This document shows positions 9,735 to 17,850 of a stretch of 64,000 bases of DNA, piece by piece (the stretch's first letter is position 1; each line of letters begins with the position of its first letter). Below the pieces are notes generated by a model. That model had not been told where the DNA came from, ran no database searches, and was given only the letters and a program-made list of their open reading frames with translations. Made by a program: the position numbers and the translations under genes. Origin of the DNA: Anaerolineaceae bacterium. GTDB lineage: Bacteria > Chloroflexota > Anaerolineae > Anaerolineales > UBA11657. The stretch is from contig BGOS01000020.1 of the NCBI GenBank assembly GCA_003569365.1, positions 1 to 64,000 on the forward strand, read 5' to 3'.

Positions 9735-12700
9735 TTATTGGGAAAAACTCTCGTCACCGCCGGTGCCTTGATCCGTGACAGTGTCTTTATCAAAATCATC
9801 AACCGCTGCACCGGCAGTATATGTTCCGCCAATAAACACATCCCTACCCGCGCCGCCGGTTAATACATCGGCACCCAAGCCACCAATCAGTGTGTCATCG
9901 CCGGCACCGCCGTCGATTTTGTTCGCGTTTCCATCACCGGTGAGCGTGTCATTGCCGCTGCCACCGGTTATGCCTTCAGTGTTGCTGACAGTCTCTGTTC
10001 CGTAATTACCCATGTTTACAGAAAGGCTCAGGTCAAAAACCACCGGGCTAGTTTGGTCGGCGAAGGATATGGTGTCGGAGCCGGCACCACCATCAATTGT
10101 GTCGTTGCCGGAACCGCCCTGAAGTGTGTCGTCGCCCGCGCCGCCGGATAGCGTGTCATTGCCGGCACCGCCGACAATTGTATTGGCGTTGCCATCGCCG
10201 ACAAGTGTGTCATTCCCGCCACCACCCGTAATGTTTTCAATGGTGCTTATGGTCTCGGTCGTGCTGCTGTCACCAGCAAAATAAACCTCTCCTTTAGATA
10301 AGTTGGCGTTGACCGAACCCGAATAAAAAGCATAGGTGATGGAGTCGGTACCTACTCCACCGTCCACCATATCATAGCCCCAAGAGCCATCGAGAGTGTC
10401 ATCGCCCGCGCCGCCGGATAGAGTGTCGTTGCCAGAGCCGCCGTTTAGCGTGTCATTGCCTGCAAGGCCGTAAATTGTGTCTGCGCCGGAGCCGCCGGTA
10501 ATTGTGTCGGCTGCAGTACTGCCATAGATGGTGTTTTTGCAGGTGTCGTTGGTGAGATCCAGAGTATTGCCACCGGTAAAGGCGTAATACACAAAGCTGG
10601 CTGAATAGGTCCAGGACCAGTCTGCAGCGGAGAACACAATGTTGCGCGCGGCGGCGTTGCACGCAGTATTGATTGCAGTGGTGTTAGTGGCAAATGACCC
10701 CAGCGGCGCCGGCGTGGCGGTTGCAGTAGTTGTGGCAGTGGTGGTAGTGGCAAATGACCCCAGCGGCGCCGGCGTGGCGGTTGCAGTAGTTGTGGCAGTG
10801 GTAGTGCTGTATGTGCAGGACACAATGTAGTTGGCCGACGCGTTGTAATTAGACGCCGCCGAATCCAGACAGCCGTAAATTACTGAGGTGGAGGTAGAGG
10901 TAGAGGTAGAGGTAGAGGTGGAGGTGGAGGTAGAGCTCGAGTCCGAATATGCTCGCACTACATATTGCAACGGATTGTAATATGTTGAGACCGTGCTGCC
11001 AAAGCCCGCAGTGCCGGCAGCTGCTGTAGTGCCATAGCCCGTAGTGCCGGCAGCTGCTGTAGTGCCGAGCCCGTAGTGCCGGCAGCTGCTGTAGTGCCGA
11101 AGCCCGTAGTGCCGGCAGCTGCTTTATCACCAAACCCACCCGTGTTACCAAACCCGCCCGTATTGCCAAACCCGCCGGTCTTGTCCAAGCCGCCCGTGCT
11201 GCCAAACCCGCCGGTATTGCCGAAGCCGCCACTGGTATCACCAAACCCACCCGTGCTGCCGAAGCCGCCGGTATTGCCGAAGCCTGTAGTGCCGGCAGCT
11301 GCTGTATCACCAAACCCACCCGCGCTGCCGAAGCCGCCGGTATTGCCGAAGCCGCCACTGGTATCACCAAACCCACCCGTGCTGCCGAAGCCGCCCGTGT
11401 TACCAAACCCGCCGGTATTGCCGAAGCCGCCACTGGTGTTGCCGAAGCCACCACTGGCATCACCAAACCCACCCGTGCTGCCGAAGCCGCCTGTGTTGCC
11501 GACGCCGGCGGTCCCACCGCCGCTGGTGGCATCGGAAGCACCACCCGCCACGCTCTTGCCGCCAAACGGATCAAAGAACGCAGCCATCCCACCACCGCCG
11601 CCCGCATTCATGCTGGTTGTCAGCATGCTAAACATGCCCATGCCGGCAGTGCCAGCACCGTCCGCCCCCGGCGGGGCATTCATCATGCTGGCCGCCATCG
11701 TAAACATATTGGCGCCCGGTGCCGGCCCCATCATTGCCGATGGTGGCAGCACATAATCCTGCGGCAGCGCCATAAAGCTCATGCCCTCCGCCCCGCCCGT
11801 GGCTGCCAGGGCGCCCATCTTTGACCCGAAGTTTTCAAACTTGAAATCCATCATCTGCGGGCCCGCACCGCCACCGGCTCCAAAACCCGTAGCCTCATAA
11901 TTAAAAAAGCCCGCCGGCATTGCTGCCGTTGTGGGTGCAAAAAATGTCCCGCCGGCAGCATCTGTAAATGTGGGCATTGCAAACGATCCCATGCCCGGCG
12001 CACCGGCGTACTTGCCCATGTCTGCCATGTCCACCACGCCCACGCCCGGCACAAACATGCCGTCCATTGCAAAGTTCATGCGCGGCCCCGCGTCTCCCGC
12101 AAAGGTCATTGCCGGCCCCGCGCCAAAGCCGCCACCCGCACCAAAGCCGCCGAGCGCGCCCGCTGCCAGCCCGGTCAGGTCCATCGAGCCCAACTTCTCG
12201 CCGCTTGCAGTGTTGAACTGCATCGGGCCCTGCGCTGCGCCCGGCCCCATGTTTGCCAGCATAAAACTTGCCGCCAGCTGGATTTGCCCCGCCTGCATGC
12301 CCGCTGCCTGCCCCAGCGCATCAAACATGATTGCCGGCGGCGGCAGCATGCCCGCCCAGTTGCCCTTGGCATCAAACACCGGCTCGGCATACATCGCCAG
12401 CGTGCCGATGTTGCCGCTCGGATCCACCATCGCTATGCGTATCTCCGCCACCGGCAACGCCAGCCCCATCTCAAAAAACTTGCTGTCAAATGCGGCCCCA
12501 CGCCCAAGGAACTGCACGCCGCCCACGCTGCCGTCTTCGTTGCGCACCGCCTGCCCCATCATGAACTGGTCCGGCGTCTTCGCCACACCGCTGCTGTCCA
12601 CCACTATCAGCCCGCCCAGCTTGTCCTTCGGCAGCGCGTTCGGGTCCGCCACCGTTTGCATCAGCGTTGCCACCGGCAATGCGTCAATCGCCTTCGCCAG

Positions 12701-15676
12701 CGTCTCCGCCGGCAGCACGCTCATCAAACTCGTCAGCCCGTTAAGCACACTCAGGTTTGCTGCCGCGCCGCCCGCTGCCCCGCCCGCTGCGCCCGCTGCT
12801 GCAAAACTGTCGCCCAGCGCCTGCACCACGGACAGCAGCTTGTCCGGCGGGAACACGCCCGGCATCGCCACAATCGCCTCGGGTGCATTCGTGGCCCACG
12901 CGCCCGCATCCGCCACAGACATCTCGCCGGTTACCGCCGGCGCGCCGCCGCCCGGCGGTATGGCAGCCGCAAAGCCCGGCGCCACTTTGATCTCCACGCC
13001 GCCCGCCTTCAAGGTGCACGCGCCTTCCAAACATGTCTCTGTTGGCGTCGTCTCACCCGCTTTCATCTCCAGCCCAATCATCGAGCCGCGCACCGACGCC
13101 ACGCCACCCGCCGTCTCGATCTCCAAACTCCCGCCGTTCAATACCGTCCACACTTTGCCAAAATCCAGCTTCAGCAGCGTGTACGGATCCCCCGGGGCCT
13201 TGTCTTCAAATTTTGTCAAGCTGAACTGGCTGTCCGCCGAAAGCCGCACCACCGTGCCTTCGCTCAGCTGCAGGCGCACGCCGCTGTCGGCGCTCGTCAG
13301 CACCTGAAAGCCGGGCTGCACCAGCTGCCCTTCTGTGGCGTCTGCCAGCGTGCGCGTTTGCACATTGCCCGCGGCATCGCTCTCGCCCGTTTGCACTTTG
13401 CCCTTCAGCTCGCACAGGCTCGCCGTGCGGTCCGTGGCATTTGCGCCCACCGCCTTGCACTCCGCTACTTTAGGCTTCGGCCGCGGAAAGTACACCACGT
13501 CGCTCTGGTTCAACCCGATCTGGTTGCCGTCCGGCCCCACCAGCAGCGCCGGCGGCGGCTGCACGCCCAGCACGCTGCCGTCTTCGTTGCGCAGGAACGG
13601 ATCGCTCACCATCCACTCGCGCGGCAGGCCGGCTGCATCCCACGTTATAAAGTTCACATCGCTCTGCCCGCTCAGGCTTCCGTCTTCCGCATACGCCATG
13701 CCCGGCAGGTCCGGCACTTGCAAAGCTGCGCCGCCCGCTGCGCTCATCAGCTCTTCGTCCAGCCCCAGGAAGCCCGCAAACGCGCCGCTGGCAAACAGCA
13801 CAATGCTTGGCCGCATGGCCTGCAGGTTGGGGTCATAGGTAATCGGCGGCACCAGCGGCAGCTGCCGCAGCCCGCGCATGTCCGCCACCGTCAGCTGGTC
13901 CACTATGTCCAGCACCGCCAGCTGCCCGCCGCCCACGCCCACCGGCAATCCGGTGTTTACATCCAGCATAAACAGCTGCCCGAAAGCCGGCGCTGCGATC
14001 GCTTGCAGCTGTTCGCGCGTCAGCGGCGTGCCATCCACGCTCTGCGGTGTGCCCGGCAGCAGCCCAATCGGCAGGCCCGCTGCTTTGTCAAACACCACCT
14101 GCAGCGGCGGCACCACGCCCAGCTGCTTGTTGTCCGGCCCGTAAAACGCCACCGCCTGCGGCCCCAGCAGCTGCTGCTCGGCACGCGCCAGCAGCGCTGC
14201 CAGCGTGGCCGGCGCGCCGCTCAATGGTGTTTCTGGTATCGCTGTGCTGTCTGCCACCGCCAGGCCGGCGGCGTAAATGTTCAACTCCGGCTGCGCTGCC
14301 AGCAGCACAGCTGCGGTGTCTTGCGCTGCAAGCGCCTCCAGTGCGCTTGCACCCACCAGCAGCGGCGCCTTCACTCCGCCGATGCTTATGCTGTCCGGCA
14401 GCGTGCCGCCCAGCAGCGCCTGCGCTGCCTTCAAGTCTTCGCCCAGCATGGCTTGCGCCTGCGGTGCTTGCACTGCGGCCAGCAGCGCTGCCGTTGCATC
14501 GCTGCCAGCCAGCGCTGCAAGTGACTGTGTGCCACCCAAGGCAGCAGCTGATACAACACTCAACAGCTGCGCACCCGCGCCGCTCAGCACTTCTGGCGGC
14601 AGCAAGCCCACCGGCAGCCATGAAAGTGCCGTGCCGTCTTCGCCGGCGGTCACTTCCGCCAGAAACGGCTTCAACAACTTGCTCTCTGCATCCAGCGCCA
14701 ATCCGCCCGCCACCCCGCTGCCGCGCAGCAAGTTCAGGCGGCTTACGCCCGCTTCAAACAATGTGCCCGTTACCGAGAACACGCCCGTGGGCAGCTCGAC
14801 CAAAAATGCCGAGTCAGCACCCGCCAGCGGCCCGTTTACATCAAACAGCGCTTTGCCCGCAAAGATGCGGAACGCCGCTTGTGTGCGCGGCACTGCTGCA
14901 TCGTGCTGGTACATGCGCACCTGCAGCGTGGTTACCGGCTTCACCAAAATGCGCGACCCGTCAATCAAATCCAGCCGCACTGTTGAAAGCTGGAAGGTGC
15001 GCAGCTGCGTGCCCGGCCGCAGCGCTGCCTGTGGCAGCAGCAGCTGCTCCCACGTCTCGCTGCCCGGCAGCAGCAGCTCCACGCGCCCGCCCAGCACCGT
15101 CAGCACCACATCACCCGTTACCTTTTCCACCACCAGCGCCGGCGCGGGTGTGGCCACCAGCGGCATGGGGCCCGTAGCCAGACGCGCTGCTTGCTCCGCA
15201 TCCGGCAGCACTTCCGCTTCACGCCCAAACAACCAGTTGATGAAACCCAGCCACCACTGCAGCGGCAGCTGCCACCATGCCATGTCCGGCTCTGCTGCTG
15301 CACCGCCTTCCGCTGCGCTTTGAACTGCGGCTACCGGCTGCGCTGTGGCTGCTGCGGCGGGCTGCATGGTGGGCGCGGGCTGCAGTGTGCCGCGCGGTGG
15401 AGCGCCCGCCACCGCAGTCAGGCGCGTGTTTAGCGCAGCTGACTGGCTGCTGCTGCCTTCAATCGGTGCCGACCCGGCCGGGTAGCAGGCCGAAAGCAGC
15501 ATGCCGCTAATCGCCAGGGTGGCGGCTGCGCGCTGCATGCGGCGCTGCGCAATTAGGTTCATAAATGAAGGTTGAGTAGGGATTGCTTCGCCAAGGCGCG
15601 CTGCCAGGCCGCGCAGTACGCGCGCGGTTGTCAGCACAAAAATTATGGCGACTGCCGTAAAAACAAGATTTTGCAA
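9735..15676 (-). CDS. FecR-domain / GGFG-repeat / RTX (haemolysin-type Ca2+-binding) giant secreted protein, split into ORFs 10958..15676 and 9735..10970 by an apparent 1-nt deletion
   Basis: Two FecR-like segments (VTGDVVLTVLGGRVELLLPG...; VQTGESDAAGNVQTRTL...VRLSADSQFSL), about 17 GGFG units, ST-dipeptide linker, YGCLDSAASNYNASA motif and about a dozen GGxGxDxLxGG repeats. The frame of the RTX ORF reads upstream without a stop into GTTAAAGTTGYGTT repeats shared with the FecR ORF. Confidence 0.75.
10681..10800. repeat. 60-bp tandem duplication (one mismatch)
   Basis: GTG(T/G)TAGTGGCAAATGACCCCAGCGGCGCCGGCGTGGCGGTTGCAGTAGTTGTGGCAGTG twice in succession. Confidence 0.95.
10881..10935. repeat. 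Hexanucleotide microsatellite GGTAGA/GGTGGA encoding (ST)n
   Basis: GAGGTGGAGGTAGAGGTAGAGGTAGAGGTAGAGGTGGAGGTGGAGGTAGAG. Confidence 0.9.
11000..11515 (-). repeat. 33-bp AAAGTTGFGTT repeats followed by GGFG low-complexity repeats
   Basis: Repeated GTAGTGCCGGCAGCTGCT and CCAAACCCGCC/CCGAAGCCGCC units; protein GFGNTGGFGSTGGFGDTSGGFG. Confidence 0.9.
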
Positions 15677-15880
15677 ACTATCCCCCGCAGTTGCAAACGG
15701 ATGGACAACGTGTTAAGCAGTGTAGCATGCGTGTCAACAGTGCCGATGCTGTTTGGTTTGCGGCATTTACCGCCACACGGGGCGTTTCTCCGCCGCACCA
15801 GCCCAGTACCCCACGCCCGCTCCGCTTTTGTTAACGGCAGTAAATCTAGTTGCACGCCCCCTGATTGGCATGCTGCACAA

Positions 15881-15910
15881 TTGTTGCACCCAATTCTGGA
15901 CCAATATAAT
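15881..15910 (+). promoter_or_regulatory. Orphan sigma70-like promoter with no downstream same-strand CDS
   Basis: TTGTTG (15881-15886), 18-nt spacer, TATAAT (15905-15910). Confidence 0.4.
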
Positions 15911-16068
15911 GAAGGCTTTGCTTCCAACCGTGGGTCTCGGAGCCGGTTGCAGGGTGCAAAAAAGCGCGGCTCGGCCGGCAGCGGGCCCAATGCCGCACAC
16001 CTGATCGCCATTCAGCCAGCCAGTGAAAATTTCACGCGCTGCCGCTTACCAGCACCGTGTGGCTGCTA

Positions 16069-16084
16069 CCTTTCACGGGAAACG
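16069..16084. other. Degenerate parS-like site CCTTTCACGGGAAACG
   Basis: Shares the TTTCACGGGAAAC core with 9630 and 16217; intergenic. Confidence 0.35.
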
Positions 16085-16216
16085 CGCGCAATGTAGAGCG
16101 GCCAGCGCTGCAGTACAGCGGGGCTTGTACAACCCGGCGCACGCTGCGGAATGGGCGTCGCAATGTTGTTGATTGCCCTGCCGCACGCAGTATTCTTAAA
16201 TTAATGCGCTGGTTTA

Positions 16217-16232
16217 TGTTTCACGGGAAACA
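16217..16232. other. parS-like 16-mer TGTTTCACGGGAAACA
   Basis: 15/16 match to canonical parS TGTTTCACGTGAAACA; intergenic. Confidence 0.55.
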
Positions 16233-16258
16233 TTTGCGCGCGGCAGGCGCAACTGCGG

Positions 16259-17266
16259 TTACGCAGTCAGCTCCGCCACCAGCAGCTCCAGCCCGGTGCG
16301 CGGCTCAGTGCCGGATTTCATAGCCACATCCAACTGCGCCAGGCGCGCATAGATGGCCTCCAGCGCGGGCAGCGTGTAGCGCCGCGCCTGCGTGCCCAGC
16401 TTTTGCGCCACAAACGGATGCACCTTCAGTGCACTTTGCAGTTCGGCGGCCGCAGCACCGCTGTCCAGCACTTCGCGTGCCTGCAGCAGCAGGCGGTACT
16501 GGCGCACAATCATCGGAAAAACTTCGAACAACGGCTGCAACGCGTCGTGGGTCAGCAGTTTGTCCAAGCAGGCGTGCGCCCGGCGCGCATCGCGCTCTGC
16601 CAGCGCATCCACCAGCACCCAAATCGTTCCCTGTCCCGCAGCCGGTGTGGTTTGTTCAACGTCTGCGGGTTGTACAGGACGTTCCCAATTCACAAAGGCG
16701 AGCAGTTTATGCACTTCGCCTGCCAACCGGCGCGGTTCGGGCCCGATAGCTGCTGCCAGAGCGCGCGCCGCTGCCGGGCTGAAGACGCCACCCGCTGCGC
16801 GGGCGCGCTGTACAACCCACTGCGCCAGCTCATCATCTTTAGTCGGTACAGTGCAAAAATGCTCCACATACCCCGCCACTTTGCGCGCCGCCTTTAGCAG
16901 CCGGCTGTTTTCCGGCAGCTTACGCGCGTCCAGCAGCACCAGCGTGGTGAATGGCGGCAGCTGCGGCAGGTAATCCACCAGCGCAGACACCAACCCGCCC
17001 TTGCCGGCAGCGGGCTCTTCGCCTTCCGCGCTTTTGCCGCCCGCGTTGTGCAGCACCACCAGCCGGCGCGGGCTCAAAAATGGCAGCGCAGCGCACACGC
17101 CGCGCACTTCCGCCATGCCCGCTTTGCGCCCGTCAAACTCGCTGATGTTCAGGTTGAAGTCCGGCAGCGCGCGCAGCTGCTGCAGGTGCTCGCTGATTGC
17201 AAACTCGTCGTCGCCGTGCAGCACCACCAGCGGCGGTGGCGGCGCGCCTTCAGCTTTGCGCTTCAT
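16259..17266 (-). CDS. holA: DNA polymerase III subunit delta
   Basis: LVVLHGDDEFAISEHLQQL...AEVRGVCAALPFLSPRRLVVLHNA...; ORF 16259..17299 with a likely start at MKRKAEG. Confidence 0.85.
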   Translation of the reverse strand: MKRKAEGAPPPPLVVLHGDDEFAISEHLQQLRALPDFNLNISEFDGRKAGMAEVRGVCAALPFLSPRRLVVLHNAGGKSAEGEEPAAGKGGLVSALVDYLPQLPPFTTLVLLDARKLPENSRLLKAARKVAGYVEHFCTVPTKDDELAQWVVQRARAAGGVFSPAAARALAAAIGPEPRRLAGEVHKLLAFVNWERPVQPADVEQTTPAAGQGTIWVLVDALAERDARRAHACLDKLLTHDALQPLFEVFPMIVRQYRLLLQAREVLDSGAAAAELQSALKVHPFVAQKLGTQARRYTLPALEAIYARLAQLDVAMKSGTEPRTGLELLVAELTA

Positions 17267-17828
17267 TGCCCACCGGCGCGTTTTCCGGCAGCGCTGCACC
17301 CGCGTGCGTCTGCACGCGGTGGCGCACTTGGCCGGCGCGCTCTGTGCGCGTCACACTAACAATGCGCAGCGCACCCATTGCACTGCTGGTGGTAAGGCTG
17401 CGCTGCGCCGCATAGCCCAGCGGGCGCGCCGCAAGCAGTGCCAAAGGCAGCAGGCCCGCCAGCAGCGGGATGCGCAGCAGGCGCGCCAGCCGGCCGCTGC
17501 CGGCAGTGGCCACGCGCGCGGCCAGCGCAGCCAGCAACCCGGCTGCCACCAGATTGGTGCCGCAGTTGGGATGCAACGCCAGCTGCTGCTCGCCGCTGCG
17601 CAGGCGCTGCAGCGCGCTATGCGCCGCCGCCTGCACGGCCGCGCCCGGCACGCTGCCATACAGCACAAAGCCGCGCGCATCAGCGCGCCCGGCCAGCATT
17701 GCGTGCGGAAACTGCTGCGCCAGCACATGCAGCGTTGCGTGCTCCAGCGCATGGTTGCGGCGCAGCGCCTGCAGCAGCTGCGCCAGCAGGGCCCCGGTTA
17801 TTTGCAGCGCACTGCTCATGGCGCGCAT
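17250..17828 (-). CDS. DUF6391-like protein
   Basis: RRNHALEHATLHVLAQQFP... and HPNCGTNLVAAGLLAALA motifs recalled from this family. Confidence 0.6.
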   Translation of the reverse strand: MRAMSSALQITGALLAQLLQALRRNHALEHATLHVLAQQFPHAMLAGRADARGFVLYGSVPGAAVQAAAHSALQRLRSGEQQLALHPNCGTNLVAAGLLAALAARVATAGSGRLARLLRIPLLAGLLPLALLAARPLGYAAQRSLTTSSAMGALRIVSVTRTERAGQVRHRVQTHAGAALPENAPVGNEAQS

Positions 17829-17850
17829 TTTACATTGGCGTTGCGCTGCA

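Noticed and set aside
12284-14524. 746-aa plus-strand ORF antisense to the FecR gene
   Set aside because: Arg/His/Gln-rich shadow translation typical of high-GC antisense frames; no domain motif, while the minus-strand frame has a signal peptide and FecR motifs.
15643-16096. 122-aa minus and 174-aa plus ORFs in the 15.7-16.2 kb gap
   Set aside because: Overlapping antisense ORFs with no family motifs; the region holds parS-like sites and an orphan promoter, so noncoding is more likely.
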